A DNA stretch of 64,000 nt from Variovorax sp. TBS-050B (GTDB lineage: Bacteria > Pseudomonadota > Gammaproteobacteria > Burkholderiales > Burkholderiaceae_C), in contig NZ_JARXYR010000002.1 of assembly GCF_029893635.1 (NCBI RefSeq), positions 4,377,001 through 4,441,000 on the forward strand, written 5' to 3'. Of this stretch, positions 19,142-28,718 are shown piece after piece. The notes beneath the pieces are model-generated. The model saw only the letters and a program-made list of their open reading frames with translations, was not told the origin of the DNA and searched no databases. Each line of letters begins with the position of its first letter. Position 1 is the stretch's first letter. Made by a program: the position numbers and the translations under genes.

Positions 19142-19157
19142 GGTGCTTCTTCTTGAA

Positions 19158-20042
19158 TCAGAGTTTGTTGCGCGTCAGCACGCGCGCCAGGATGTTGAGT
19201 GCGAGCACCGCGACGGTGATCAGGAACACGCCGGCCCACGCCAGTTGTTGCCAGTTCTCGTAGGGGCTCATTGCGAACTTGAAGATCGTGACCGGCAGGC
19301 TGGCCATCGGCTGGCTCAGGTCGGAGGTCCAGAACTGGTTGTTCAGCGCGGTGAAGAGCAGCGGCGCCGTTTCGCCCGCGATGCGCGCCACGGCGAGCAG
19401 CACGCCCGTGACCACACCGGCGCGTGCGGCGCGCAGCGTGATGCTCAGGATCACCTTCCACTTCGGCGTGCCGAGCGCATAGGCCGCTTCACGCAGCCCG
19501 GGCGGCACCAGCTGCAGCATGTTCTCGGTGGTGCGGATCACCACCGGGATCACGATCAGCGCCAGCGCCAGCGCACCGGCCAGACCCGAGAAGGTCTTGA
19601 AGTACGCCACCACCACCGCATACACGAACAGGCCGATCACGATCGACGGTGCCGACAGCAGGATGTCGTTGACGAAACGCGTGACCGAAGCCAGCCAGCC
19701 CTTCGGGTTGTACTCCGCGAGGTAGATGCCGGCCATGATGCCGATCGGCGTGCCCACGAAGGTGGCGAGGAGCACCATCACGGAGGAGCCGAAGATCGCA
19801 TTCGCGATGCCGCCCGCCTCGTTCGGCGGCGGCGTCATTTCGGTGAAGGTGGCGATCGCCAGGCCGCCGAGACCCAGGCGCAGCGTTTCCCAGAGGATCC
19901 AGATCAGCCAGAAGACGCCGAACGCCATCGCCGCGAGCGAGAGCGTCAGCGCGACCTTGTTGAGCCGGTTGCGCGCGGCGAACTTGGCCTGGCGCGCTTC
20001 GGAAATCGCCTTGGCATTCACGAGGTTCTGCGCGGTGCTCAC
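19158..20042 (-). CDS. pstA: Phosphate ABC transporter permease PstA
   Basis: 294-residue inner-membrane permease with six predicted membrane helices. The EAA loop that contacts PstB is seen in [17 protein letters not shown]. The start ATG at 20040-20042 overlaps the pstC stop by 4 bases. Confidence 0.95.
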   Translation of the reverse strand: MSTAQNLVNAKAISEARQAKFAARNRLNKVALTLSLAAMAFGVFWLIWILWETLRLGLGGLAIATFTEMTPPPNEAGGIANAIFGSSVMVLLATFVGTPIGIMAGIYLAEYNPKGWLASVTRFVNDILLSAPSIVIGLFVYAVVVAYFKTFSGLAGALALALIVIPVVIRTTENMLQLVPPGLREAAYALGTPKWKVILSITLRAARAGVVTGVLLAVARIAGETAPLLFTALNNQFWTSDLSQPMASLPVTIFKFAMSPYENWQQLAWAGVFLITVAVLALNILARVLTRNKL

Positions 20043-21118
20043 GATTTGGTTCCTTCGCTCTTCTTCATCTGGGCCAGCAGCATCTTGGACAGCGACAGCA
20101 CGACGAAGGTGATGAAGAACAGCACCAGGCCGAGATACATCAGCGCCGCCTGGTGCAGGCCCGCGCCGGCTTCGGCGAACTCGTTGGCCAGTGCCGAGGT
20201 GATGCTGTTGGCTGCCTCGAACACCGACAGCGAATTGAGTTGGTTCATGTTGCCGATCACGAAGGTGACCGCCATGGTTTCACCGAGCGCCCGGCCGAGG
20301 CCGAGCATGATGCCGCCGATCACGCCGGCCTTGGTGTAGGGCAGCACCACCTTGGAGACCACTTCCCAGGTCGTGGAGCCGAGGCCGTAGGCCGACTCCT
20401 TGAGCAGGGGCGGCGTCACCTCGAACACGTCGCGCATCACCGAGGCGATGAACGGGATGATCATGATCGCGAGGATGATGCCGGCCGACAGAATGCCGAT
20501 GCCCACCGGCGGCCCGGACACCAGCGCGCCGAGGTAGGGCACGCCGCTGAGCAGCTTCTGCAGCGGCTGCTGCACCCAGGTGGAAAGGATCGGGCCGAAC
20601 ACCAGCAGGCCCCACATGCCGTAGACGATGGACGGCACCGCCGCGAGCAGTTCGATGGCCGTGCCCAGCGGGCGCTTGAGCCAGTTGGGCGACAGTTCGG
20701 TGAGGAACAGCGCGATGCCGAAGCTCACCGGCACCGCGATCACCAGCGCGATGATCGAGGTGGCCAGCGTGCCGTAGATCATGACCAGGCCGCCGTACTC
20801 GTTCTGCACCGGGTCCCACACGCTGCTCGTGAGGAAGCCCAGGCCGTATTTCGAGATGGCGGGCCAGGCGCCGGCGATCAGCGACAGCAGGATGCCGATC
20901 AGCATCGCGAGCGTCAGCAGCGCGGCGCCCTTGGCGGCCCAGCCGAACAGGCGGTCGGCCATCGGGCCCGAACGCGGCGCCTTCACGGGCTGGGGGGCGG
21001 CGGCGCGGCCGCGCTCGGCAGCGAGGTCGAGCGTGGAAGCGGAGGCAGGAAAAGTGGATGACACGGGTCGCTCCGACAAAGACGAAGGCGGCGCATCCTC
21101 GAGCGAAGTGCTGCTCAT
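20039..21118 (-). CDS. pstC: Phosphate ABC transporter permease PstC
   Basis: 359-residue permease with a longer N-terminal cytoplasmic tail than E. coli PstC (about 60 Ser/Ala/Pro-rich residues) before the first of six membrane helices. The EAA loop is in [19 protein letters not shown] 21118 ([11 protein letters not shown]) is chosen; an earlier ATG at 21193 would run into the pstS coding end. Only 31 bases separate it from pstS, without a visible processing hairpin. Confidence 0.93.
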   Translation of the reverse strand: MSSTSLEDAPPSSLSERPVSSTFPASASTLDLAAERGRAAAPQPVKAPRSGPMADRLFGWAAKGAALLTLAMLIGILLSLIAGAWPAISKYGLGFLTSSVWDPVQNEYGGLVMIYGTLATSIIALVIAVPVSFGIALFLTELSPNWLKRPLGTAIELLAAVPSIVYGMWGLLVFGPILSTWVQQPLQKLLSGVPYLGALVSGPPVGIGILSAGIILAIMIIPFIASVMRDVFEVTPPLLKESAYGLGSTTWEVVSKVVLPYTKAGVIGGIMLGLGRALGETMAVTFVIGNMNQLNSLSVFEAANSITSALANEFAEAGAGLHQAALMYLGLVLFFITFVVLSLSKMLLAQMKKSEGTKS

Positions 21119-21149
21119 GGGTGCGCCGTCCGGGACTGGATGGATGGGC

Positions 21150-22187
21150 TTACTTGTAGGCGATCGGCTTGCCCGAAGCGTCCTTGATCTCACCCCATGC
21201 CTTGACGATCGTGGCCTTCACGGTGTCGGGCATCGGCACGTAGTCGAGCTCGTCGGCCGTCTTGTCGCCGCTCTTGTAGGCCCAGTCGAAGAACTTCAGC
21301 ACGGTCGTCGCGTTGGCGGGCTTCTCCTGTGCCTTGTGCATCAGGATGAAGGTGGCGCCGGTGATCGGCCAGGCGTCCTTGCCGGCCTGGTTGGTCAGCA
21401 CCTGGTAGAAGCTCTTGCTCCAGTCGGCGCCGGCGGCGGCGGCCTTGAACGCGGTGTCTTCGGGCGAGACGAAGTTGCCGGCCGCGTTCTGCAGCTGGGC
21501 GTAGGTCATCTTGTTCTGCTTGACGTAGGCGTACTCGACGTAGCCGATCGAGTTGGGCAGGCGGCCCACGAACGCGGCGACGCCTTCGTTGCCCTTGCCA
21601 CCCGCGCCGGTGGGCCAGTTGACTGCCGTGCCTTCGCCGACCTTGGTCTTCCACTCGGCGTTGACCTTGCTCAGGTAGTTGGTGAACAGGAAGCTGGTGC
21701 CCGAACCGTCGGCGCGGCGGACCGGCGCGATGGCGGCGTCAGGCAGCGCCAGCGAACCGTTCAGCGCCTTGATGGCGGGGTCGTTCCACTTGGTGATCTT
21801 GCCGAGGTAGATGTCGCCCAGCACCTGGCCGTTGAGCTTCAGCTCGCCCGGCTTGATGCCCTGGATGTTCACGACGGGAATCACGCCGCCGATGACGGTG
21901 GGGAACTGCATCAGGCCCTTGGCCTGGAGGTCCTCGTCCTTCAGGGGGGCGTCGGAAGCGCCGAAATCGACGGTCTTGGCCTCGATCTGCTTGAGGCCGG
22001 CACCCGAACCGACCGACTGGTAGTTGATCTTGACGCCGGTGGCCTTGTTGAAGTCGGAAGCCCACTTGGCATAGAGCGGCGCCGGGAAGCTGGCGCCGGC
22101 ACCCGTCACGTCCTGCGCGAAGGCGGGCACATGGGCGAAAGCCGCGGCCACGAGGCCGGCAGCTGCAAATTTGAACGTTGCTTTCAT
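21150..22187 (-). CDS. pstS: Periplasmic phosphate-binding protein PstS
   Basis: 345-residue receptor that delivers phosphate to PstCA. A Sec signal peptide ends at AFA-QDV (about residue 24), followed by the PstS start [15 protein letters not shown]. Phosphate-contacting elements [11 protein letters not shown] and [15 protein letters not shown] are present. AGGAAG lies just before the ATG. It is first gene of the seven-gene operon, under the Pho box at 22252-22269. Confidence 0.97.
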   Translation of the reverse strand: MKATFKFAAAGLVAAAFAHVPAFAQDVTGAGASFPAPLYAKWASDFNKATGVKINYQSVGSGAGLKQIEAKTVDFGASDAPLKDEDLQAKGLMQFPTVIGGVIPVVNIQGIKPGELKLNGQVLGDIYLGKITKWNDPAIKALNGSLALPDAAIAPVRRADGSGTSFLFTNYLSKVNAEWKTKVGEGTAVNWPTGAGGKGNEGVAAFVGRLPNSIGYVEYAYVKQNKMTYAQLQNAAGNFVSPEDTAFKAAAAGADWSKSFYQVLTNQAGKDAWPITGATFILMHKAQEKPANATTVLKFFDWAYKSGDKTADELDYVPMPDTVKATIVKAWGEIKDASGKPIAYK

Positions 22188-22235
22188 ATCGCTTCCTTTA
22201 GAAGTAAGAAGTAGTCCCCCTTCGGGCTTGGACGG

Positions 22236-22269
22236 ACTCTAGAAAGCTTGTGTGACATCGGTGTGACAC
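22236..22269 (-). promoter_or_regulatory. Pho box and -10 of the pst operon
   Basis: On the minus strand GTGTCAC-ACCG-ATGTCAC (22252-22269) is a direct repeat with the 11-base period of PhoB sites. Exactly 10 bases further on lies TAGAGT (22236-22241), four of six to TATAAT, the spacing known for PhoB-activated promoters, where the box replaces the -35. Confidence 0.82.
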
Positions 22270-22317
22270 CCTCCTGTCGAGGGAAATGCGGCTGTTTTCG
22301 ATCGGGCTTGTGTGACG

Positions 22318-22351
22318 CTGTCACGGAACCGTCATGTGGCACGCCTAGCCT
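22318..22351 (+). promoter_or_regulatory. Pho box facing ppx
   Basis: CTGTCAC-GGAA-CCGTCAT (22318-22335) is a PhoB-type direct repeat on the plus strand. TAGCCT (22346-22351) lies 10 bases downstream, a weak -10 at the expected spacing. An 11-base copy of GCTTGTGTGAC occurs both here (22306) and by the pst box (22246), 60 bases apart. Confidence 0.7.
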
Positions 22352-22430
22352 TCCGAAGCCCCCCGCCGACGACGAAGCCCACCGTTTGGGCGCTACGATC
22401 CCAGGCACTGCCCCCTCTCCACACAACTAC

Positions 22431-23945
22431 ATGCAAAACGGCACCCGCCTCGCCGCTGTCGATCTCGGATCGAACAGCTTCAGGCTCGAAATCGGCCAGG
22501 TCGACCACGGCCAGATCCATCGCACCGAATACCTCAAGGAGACGGTGCGCCAGGGCAACGGGCTCGACAGCGCCCGCAACCTCACGCCCGAAGCCATGCA
22601 GCGCGGCTGGGACGCCCTCGCCCGCTTCGGCGAGCGGCTGGCGGGCTTCAAGCGCTCGCAGGTGCGTGCCGTGGCCACCCAGACGCTGCGCGAGGCACGC
22701 AACCGCGAGGAATTCCTGCTGCGCGCGCGCACCATCCTGGGCTTCGGCATCGACGTGATCCCGGGCCGGGAGGAAGCCCGCCTGATCTACCAGGGCGTGG
22801 CGCACATGCTGCCGCACACCGATGCCTCGGACCGGGAACGGCGGCTCGTGGTGGACATCGGCGGACGGTCCACCGAAATGATCATCGGCCGTGCGCTGCA
22901 GGCCGAGCTGATGGAGTCGTACCGCGTGGGCAGCGTCGCCTGGTCGATGAAGCACTTCGCCGAAGGCCTGTTCACGCCCGCCGCATTTCGCGCCGCCGAG
23001 GTCGCGGCCAAGGCGGTGCTCGACGATGCACTTTCAGGCTACGGCCGCGAGCGCTGGGACGTCGCCTACGGCGCCTCGGGCACCATCGGCGCGGTGGGCG
23101 ACGTGCTGGCCGCGGCCGGCGGCGAGCTGGGGCTGATCACGCGCGACGGACTCGACTGGCTGGTCGACCGGCTGCTCAAGGCCGGCAGCGCCGACAAGCT
23201 GCGCATCGACGGCATGCGCGAAGACCGCAAGGCCGTGATCGGCGGCGGCGTGAGCGTGCTTCGCGCGGTGTTCGACCTGCTCGGCATCGAGGAAATGAAG
23301 GTCGCCCAGGGCGCCCTGCGCCACGGCGTGCTCTATGAGCTGCTGGAGCGCGACGAAAGCGTGGCCGACCTGCGCACCGCCACCGTCGCGCGGCTCGCGA
23401 GCCGGTTCTCGGTCGATGCGGCGCAGGCCCGGCGCGTGGGCGACACCGCGGCGGCGCTGTTCGTGCAGCTCATGCCCGCGGCGCGCGGGGGCAGCACCGG
23501 CACCCGTGCCGGCCGCGCGCTGCGCAAGCTCGGGTGGGCCGCCCAGTTGCACGAGATCGGCACGCTGGTGTCGCACAGCGACTATCACAAGCACGGCGCC
23601 TACATCCTCGACAACACCGATGCGCCCGGCTTTGCCGTGAACGAGCTGCATGCGCTCGCGCAACTGGTGCTGGGGCAGCGCGGCAAGCTGCGCAAGCTCG
23701 ATGCCGCGCTCGAGGACGAGACCTTCGTGATGCAGCTGCTCTCGCTGCGCCTCGCCGTCATCCTGTGCCACGCGCGCCGCGATCCCGACGTCCGGGCGCT
23801 GAATCTGGTGGCACTGGGTGCCCGCGCCTTCACGATCGCCTGCGCACCGGACTGGGCGGAGGCCTATCCGCAGTCGGCCCACCTGCTGCGGGAGGAAGTG
23901 CTGGCCTGGCAGAAGACCAGCAGCTGGCGCGTCGAACTCAGCTGA
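22431..23945 (+). CDS. ppx: Exopolyphosphatase
   Basis: 504-residue enzyme of the Ppx/GppA family that removes terminal phosphate from polyphosphate. The N-terminal ASKHA fold has phosphate-1 DLGSNSFRLE (about 12-21) and phosphate-2 VVDIGGRSTEMI; a C-terminal HD-like domain carries LHEIGTLVSHSDYHKHGAYIL. The length is that of E. coli Ppx (513) and not of the short GppA-only form. The ATG at 22431 begins MQNGTRLAAVDLG; longer readings would include the Pho promoter region. It is divergent from pstS. Confidence 0.93.
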   Translation: MQNGTRLAAVDLGSNSFRLEIGQVDHGQIHRTEYLKETVRQGNGLDSARNLTPEAMQRGWDALARFGERLAGFKRSQVRAVATQTLREARNREEFLLRARTILGFGIDVIPGREEARLIYQGVAHMLPHTDASDRERRLVVDIGGRSTEMIIGRALQAELMESYRVGSVAWSMKHFAEGLFTPAAFRAAEVAAKAVLDDALSGYGRERWDVAYGASGTIGAVGDVLAAAGGELGLITRDGLDWLVDRLLKAGSADKLRIDGMREDRKAVIGGGVSVLRAVFDLLGIEEMKVAQGALRHGVLYELLERDESVADLRTATVARLASRFSVDAAQARRVGDTAAALFVQLMPAARGGSTGTRAGRALRKLGWAAQLHEIGTLVSHSDYHKHGAYILDNTDAPGFAVNELHALAQLVLGQRGKLRKLDAALEDETFVMQLLSLRLAVILCHARRDPDVRALNLVALGARAFTIACAPDWAEAYPQSAHLLREEVLAWQKTSSWRVELS

Positions 23946-23984
23946 ACGCCAGGTGCTCCCCTTCGCGGGCGCACCGGAACCGGC

Positions 23985-24758
23985 TCACCGGGCTTCGGTC
24001 CGCGCCGCGAGCTGCGACGACGCGTCCTGGCCGAACATGCCGGCATAGGCCGGCTGGAGGATCTGCGAGAGCCCGCGGCGCAGGCCGTCCTGGGCCTTGG
24101 CGGTGTCCTGCAGCAACCCGTCGTAGGCCAGGAAGGCCGGCTCTTCGAGGTCGGACGTGTGCGTGGTCTGGAACAGCACCGCCTGCTGCTCGTTCTTCAG
24201 CGACTGTTCGATCGCAACGAAGGGCTTGTAGCTCGACGTGATGTCGGGCGCCCCGTAGGTGGTGGTGACGCGAACCACCAGGGTGCTGTAGCCCGGGGTC
24301 GGCTGGAAGTCGGGCACCTGCAGCACGTCGAGCAACCGGTCCACGCGCGGCACGGGGGTGATGCGGACTTCGCGGCCGCCCGCGCGCAGGCGCGCCGCGA
24401 GCAGCTCCGCGAAATGCCGGTTGAGCGAAGCCGCCCCGCTCTTCTTGACCGCGGTGGTGAACTCCCCGCTGCGCCGCTCGATGCGGTCTTCGCGCGTGAC
24501 GCGGGTGCCGACCTCCACGCCCAGCGCGACCAGCGTGCCGACCGGTCCGAAGACCCCGGCCCAGCCCACGATCGCCGAGCCGCCGCCGTCCATGACCGTC
24601 AGCCGATCCTCGTCGTTGTAGACGAGTTCGATCTTCGTGACCGAACGCGTGAGGTCGTGGCGGACCTGCGGGGCGGCATCGGGCGCGTGCGTGGCGGCAC
24701 AACCCGGCAGGAGAAGAAGAACGGCTGCTGCAGACAGCAGGGAAACCAGCGTTTTCAT
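23985..24758 (-). CDS. Predicted lipoprotein of unknown function
   Basis: 257-residue protein with a hydrophobic N-terminus ending LLLLPGC, a usable lipobox with Cys at about residue 20, so it is likely anchored in the envelope. The mature part has a glycine-rich hydrophobic stretch (IVGWAGVFGPVGTLVALGVEVGT, about residues 62-84) that may touch a membrane. No family is recognised. The start is the ATG at 24758 (MKTLVSLL). It is convergent with ppx and downstream of sixA by position, with its own 227-base upstream gap. Confidence 0.72.
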   Translation of the reverse strand: MKTLVSLLSAAAVLLLLPGCAATHAPDAAPQVRHDLTRSVTKIELVYNDEDRLTVMDGGGSAIVGWAGVFGPVGTLVALGVEVGTRVTREDRIERRSGEFTTAVKKSGAASLNRHFAELLAARLRAGGREVRITPVPRVDRLLDVLQVPDFQPTPGYSTLVVRVTTTYGAPDITSSYKPFVAIEQSLKNEQQAVLFQTTHTSDLEEPAFLAYDGLLQDTAKAQDGLRRGLSQILQPAYAGMFGQDASSQLAARTEAR

Positions 24759-24985
24759 GGGCGCTCGCGGTGGAAGGCGGCTGCGCCAGCCCGCCATCCG
24801 ATGCCCGCTGACTCGCGGCGCCCAAGGCGTTTGCCGTGCAATCGCCTTGTGGTTGTAAGTTATCGATGCAAGTTGTGACTAAATGCATCTGGCACAGTCA
24901 TTGTGCCTACATACCGCTGCCGCGTCCCCATGAAATTCGTCAATTAGTTTACAGATCTGAGCGAATTCTTCGCTCCGACGCAGGC

Positions 24986-25447
24986 TCAGATCAGCTCGGG
25001 CGACTGCACCGTGACGACCACGGTCTGCACGTCGCCGTCGCGCTCGCGGGTGCGGATCCACCACAGCGCGCCCTTGCGGACCGGACAGCTGTCCTGCTTG
25101 AGCCCGAGCAGCAGCGAGATCGCCTGCCCCACCGACGGCTGATGGCCGACCATCAGCACGACCGACTTGCCGTTGGGCCACCCGGCCGCAGCCAGCATGG
25201 CCTCGGCATTGGTGTCGGGTGCGAGCTCCGAGCGCAGCTTGTACTTGCGGCCGAGCGCGAGCACGGTCTGCTCGCAACGCCGCGCCGGGCTGCAGATGAT
25301 GCGCGTGCCGTCGGGCAATTGCCGGTCGAGCCAGCTCGCCATGCGCTTGGCCTGCTTCTCGCCGCGGGGCGTCAACGAACGCTGCAGGTCGTCGCAGCCC
25401 TCGGTCCAGTCCTCGGCTTCGGCATGGCGCCAGAAGATCAAGTCCAT
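24986..25447 (-). CDS. sixA: Phosphohistidine phosphatase SixA-like
   Basis: 153-residue histidine phosphatase. The catalytic RHxE motif is in LIFWRHAEAED near the N-terminus and the second histidine in VVLMVGHQPSVGQ. E. coli SixA dephosphorylates His in phosphotransfer proteins (ArcB, PtsN-type). It begins 19 bases after the ppk stop on the same strand, so the two probably form an operon. ATG 25447 is chosen; ATG 25453, two codons earlier, is as good. Confidence 0.85.
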   Translation of the reverse strand: MDLIFWRHAEAEDWTEGCDDLQRSLTPRGEKQAKRMASWLDRQLPDGTRIICSPARRCEQTVLALGRKYKLRSELAPDTNAEAMLAAAGWPNGKSVVLMVGHQPSVGQAISLLLGLKQDSCPVRKGALWWIRTRERDGDVQTVVVTVQSPELI

Positions 25448-25466
25448 GGTCATCGTCTTTCGATCG

Positions 25467-27599
25467 TCAGTTGCCCGATGCATCGGGGTGATGCCCTCGC
25501 GATGCATAACGATTCATGAGCGCGGTCTGCGCTCCGTGCGCCTCGATGGCCCGCGAGGCGCCGGTCTCCCCGGCGTGAGTGTCGTGGTCCACGCGGGTGT
25601 AGATGCCGTCGCCGCCGAGGTCCCAGGCGTCGCGGCCGTCGTGCAGGTAGGCCACCAGGCATTCGTCGATCAGGCGCTGGCGCAGGCTGGGATCGGTCAC
25701 CGGCCACGCGAGTTCGACCCGGCGCATCATGTTGCGGTTCATCCAGTCGGCGCTCGACAGATAGAGCGATTCCTCCTCGCCCACGCGGAAATAGAAGACT
25801 CGCGAATGCTCGAGGAAGCGCCCGATCACCGAGCGCACGCGGATGTTGTCGGTCAGCCCCGCCACCTGCGCCGGCAGCGTGCACGCGCCGCGCACGATCA
25901 GGTCGATCTTCACGCCGTTCTGCCCGGCGCGGATCAGAGCCGCCACGAGCTCCTCGTCGGTCAGCGCATTCATCTTGGCGACGATGCGCGTGGGCTCGCC
26001 GGTGGCGGCCGCGAGGCTCAGCGCATCGATCTGCGCCACGAGGTTGCGGTGCAGGTCGAAGGGCGCGAGCCACATGCGGTTGAGCTTCGGCAAGCGGCTC
26101 TGGCTGGCCAGATGGACGAACACCGCCTCCATGTCGGCGGTCAGCAGCGGATCGGCCGTGAGATGGCTGATGTCGGTGTAGAGCCGGGCGGTGCGCGGGT
26201 TGTAGTTGCCGGTGGACAGGTGCCCGTAGCGGCGCATCTGCTTGCCCTCGCGGCGTGTCACCAGCAGCATCTTGGCGTGCGTCTTGAGGCCGACCACGCC
26301 GTAGACCACCTGCGCGCCGATGGACTCGAGCATCTCGGCCCAGTTGATGTTGGCTTCCTCGTCGAAGCGGGCCTTGAGCTCCACCACCACCGTCACTTCC
26401 TTGCCGCGGCGCACTGCCTCGCGCAGCAGGTCCATGAGTTCCGAATCGGCGCCGGTGCGGTAGATGGTCTGCTTGATCGCGAGCACCTGCGGGTCTTCCA
26501 CGGCTTCCCGCAGGAAGGCCAGCACGCCGTCGAAGCTCTCGAAGGGCTGGTGGATCAGCACGTCGCCGCGCTGCAGGCGCTCGAAGAAGGACTGCGCGGG
26601 CGAGAGCGTGACCGGATAGGAGGCGGTGTAGGGCGGAAAGCGCAGCTGCGGCTCTTCGAGCAGGTCGATCAGCTGCGTGAGCCGCGCGAGGTTGACCGGG
26701 CCATGCACGCGGTAGAGCGCCTGCGGCGGCAGGTTGAACTGCGCGAGCAGGAAGCTCGCGAGCGACTCGGCGCAGCTCGCCGACACCTCGAGCCGCACGG
26801 CCTGTCCGAAATGGCGGTGCTGCAGCCCCTGGCGCAAGGCGGTGCGCAGGTTCTTGACGTCTTCCTCGTCCACCGCGAGGTCGGAATGGCGCGTCACGCG
26901 GAACTGCGAGAAATCGCCGACCTCGCGTCCGGGGAACATGCCCGACAGGTGCGCGCGCACCACGCTCGAGAGCGCCACGAACAGCGTCTTGCCGTCCGAG
27001 ACCTTGGCCGGCATGCGGATCACCCGCGGCAGCACGCGCGGCACCTTGACGATCTGGATCGGGTTCTCGCGGCCGAAGGCATCCTTGCCGCCGAGCCGCA
27101 CGATGAAGTTGAGCGACTTGTTGGCGACCTGCGGAAACGGATGCGCCGGGTCCAGCCCCACGGGAATCAGCAGCGGCCGCACCTCGCGCTCGAAATACTC
27201 ACTGACCCACTTGCGCTGCGCCGGGGTGCGCTCGCCGTGCGAGACGATGTGGATGCCGTGGGTCGCGAACGTCGGCATCAGCTCGTCGTTGTAGAGCGCG
27301 TACTGGCGCGCCACCAGCGCATGCGCCGTCTCGGCGAGGCGCTCGAACGAACCGACCGTGTAGGCGCCCTTCTGGTCGCCGGCGCCGCGGGCGATCAGGT
27401 GCGGTGCGGCGCGGACTTCAAAGAACTCGTCGAGGTTCGACGACACGATGCACAGGTAGCGCAGCCGTTCGATCAGCGGCACCTCGGGCCGGCGCGCCCA
27501 GTCAAGCACACGCTCGTTGAAAGACAGGATGCTGTGGTCGCGATCGAGCAGCTTGAATGCCGAGGCCGCGACCGGTGGGCCAGCGGGAGCAGATTCCAT
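25467..27599 (-). CDS. ppk: Polyphosphate kinase 1
   Basis: 710-residue enzyme that polymerises the gamma phosphate of ATP into polyphosphate; E. coli Ppk is 688. The N domain starts DRDHSILSFNERVLDWA, and the catalytic C domains hold the two active-site histidines in KTHAKMLLVTR and RRYGHLSTGNYNPRTARLYTD. The start is the ATG at 27597-27599; no clear Shine-Dalgarno precedes it, and no better in-frame start is seen. Two Pho-box-like repeats lie 39-88 bases upstream, so induction by phosphate starvation is likely. Confidence 0.95.
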   Translation of the reverse strand: MESAPAGPPVAASAFKLLDRDHSILSFNERVLDWARRPEVPLIERLRYLCIVSSNLDEFFEVRAAPHLIARGAGDQKGAYTVGSFERLAETAHALVARQYALYNDELMPTFATHGIHIVSHGERTPAQRKWVSEYFEREVRPLLIPVGLDPAHPFPQVANKSLNFIVRLGGKDAFGRENPIQIVKVPRVLPRVIRMPAKVSDGKTLFVALSSVVRAHLSGMFPGREVGDFSQFRVTRHSDLAVDEEDVKNLRTALRQGLQHRHFGQAVRLEVSASCAESLASFLLAQFNLPPQALYRVHGPVNLARLTQLIDLLEEPQLRFPPYTASYPVTLSPAQSFFERLQRGDVLIHQPFESFDGVLAFLREAVEDPQVLAIKQTIYRTGADSELMDLLREAVRRGKEVTVVVELKARFDEEANINWAEMLESIGAQVVYGVVGLKTHAKMLLVTRREGKQMRRYGHLSTGNYNPRTARLYTDISHLTADPLLTADMEAVFVHLASQSRLPKLNRMWLAPFDLHRNLVAQIDALSLAAATGEPTRIVAKMNALTDEELVAALIRAGQNGVKIDLIVRGACTLPAQVAGLTDNIRVRSVIGRFLEHSRVFYFRVGEEESLYLSSADWMNRNMMRRVELAWPVTDPSLRQRLIDECLVAYLHDGRDAWDLGGDGIYTRVDHDTHAGETGASRAIEAHGAQTALMNRYASRGHHPDASGN

Positions 27600-27637
27600 G
27601 GGGACTGATTCTGGAGCAAGCGGCACGGGAGCACACG

Positions 27638-27655
27638 AAGACGGAAATATGACAG
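27638..27655 (-). promoter_or_regulatory. Pho box upstream of ppk (proximal)
   Basis: On the minus strand CTGTCAT-ATTT-CCGTCTT is a PhoB direct repeat with 11-base period; its first half-site is identical to the E. coli consensus half. It ends 39 bases before the ppk ATG. No convincing -10 is seen exactly 10 bases downstream. Confidence 0.7.
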
Positions 27656-27669
27656 TGTCACCATCGTTT

Positions 27670-27687
27670 GTGACGTTTTCGTGACTC
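27670..27687 (-). promoter_or_regulatory. Pho box upstream of ppk (distal)
   Basis: GAGTCAC-GAAA-ACGTCAC on the minus strand is a second 11-base-period repeat, 14 bases before the proximal box; the spacing would not keep both on the same helical register exactly. Confidence 0.55.
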
Positions 27688-27772
27688 TGCGGTGACGGCG
27701 GGAGGTGGTGCTGCACCGCCGTGTCATCGGTAGAGGCAGGCGGCCCGGCGTCGGGCCGGGCGGCCGCTGGCT

Positions 27773-28639
27773 TCATGCGCCGAGGAAATGCTTGCGGTAG
27801 CGCGCGGGCAGGTCGTCGATGCGCATCAGCATCGGCAGGTCCGCGGTGTTGAAGTCCGGATCCCAGGCCGGCGCGCCCAGCACCTTGGCGCCCAGGCGCA
27901 GGTAGCCTTTGATCAGCGCCGGCGGCTCGACGTCGAGCGCGCTGTCGAGCCGCTCGATCGGCAGCGGCAGGCGAGGCTGCACCTGGTACTGGATCGGTGC
28001 CATGTGCGTGGCCGAGAGCTGGCGCCAGATGCTGGCGGCGGCGTCGCCGCTGGTCACGCCGTTGTGTGACATCGGAATGCTGGCGCAGCCGATCATGGTG
28101 TCGAGCTTGTTGCGGTGCATGAAGCCCGCGAGCGCGCCCCACAGCGCGAGGATCACCCCGCCCTGCCGGTGTGCCGGATGCACGCAGCTGCGGCCCAGCT
28201 CGACCATGCGTTCGCGCAGGTCGCGCAGCCGGGTCAGGTCGAACTCGGTGTCGCTGTAGGTGCTGCCCACGCGGCGCGCCTGGGCCGGCGTGAGCACGCG
28301 GTAGGTGCCGATCACCTGCTGCGTGAGCTCGTCGCGCACCACCAGATGCTCGCAGAAGTCGTCGAACAGGTCGACGTCGTGCCCGGCGATCGGCGTGCTC
28401 ACGCGGGCACCCATTTCGCCGACGAACACCTCGTAGCGCAGGCGCTGCGCCGCGCGCACGTCGTCGAGGTGGCGCGCCCAACCCACGGTGATGCCCTGCT
28501 TCGCGTCGACGACCGGCGGCACCAGAACCGCCGCGGGCGCCTCGGGCACCTGCGTGCGCGGCAGGCTGGGTGCGGGCCAGATGGCGGCACGCAGTCCGAG
28601 CTGCGAGAGCGGGAACGTCGGATTGGGCAGTTCTTTCAT
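27773..28639 (-). CDS. olsB: Ornithine N-alpha-acyltransferase OlsB-like (GNAT family)
   Basis: 288-residue acyltransferase expected to put a 3-hydroxy fatty acid from acyl-ACP on ornithine, the first step to the phosphorus-free ornithine lipids. Motifs that recall OlsB: RLRYEVFVGEMGAR, DDFCEHLVVRDE, VIGTYRVLTP, MVELGRSCVHPAHR and MIGCASIPM. The second enzyme, OlsA, is not in the window. ATG 28639 begins MKELPNPTF. The promoter region carries four tandem Pho half-sites, in keeping with membrane lipid replacement in phosphate starvation. A related haemolysin/GNAT label is the alternative. Confidence 0.78.
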   Translation of the reverse strand: MKELPNPTFPLSQLGLRAAIWPAPSLPRTQVPEAPAAVLVPPVVDAKQGITVGWARHLDDVRAAQRLRYEVFVGEMGARVSTPIAGHDVDLFDDFCEHLVVRDELTQQVIGTYRVLTPAQARRVGSTYSDTEFDLTRLRDLRERMVELGRSCVHPAHRQGGVILALWGALAGFMHRNKLDTMIGCASIPMSHNGVTSGDAAASIWRQLSATHMAPIQYQVQPRLPLPIERLDSALDVEPPALIKGYLRLGAKVLGAPAWDPDFNTADLPMLMRIDDLPARYRKHFLGA

Positions 28640-28678
28640 GCGGGATCCCTTTCTGCCCACGGAGTCTCTGCACCTGTG

Positions 28679-28718
28679 GTGAAAGCGGCATGTCAGCGGC
28701 ATGGCAATTGCATGACCG
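28679..28718 (-). promoter_or_regulatory. Array of four PhoB half-sites upstream of olsB
   Basis: On the minus strand four 7-base half-sites follow each other at exact 11-base steps: CGGTCAT (28712-28718), TTGCCAT (28701-28707), CTGACAT (28690-28696) and CTTTCAC (28679-28685), separated by GCAA, GCCG and GCCG. This is the layout of a double Pho box. The array ends 39 bases before the olsB start. The -10 is weak (GAGACT, 10 bases on). Confidence 0.7.
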
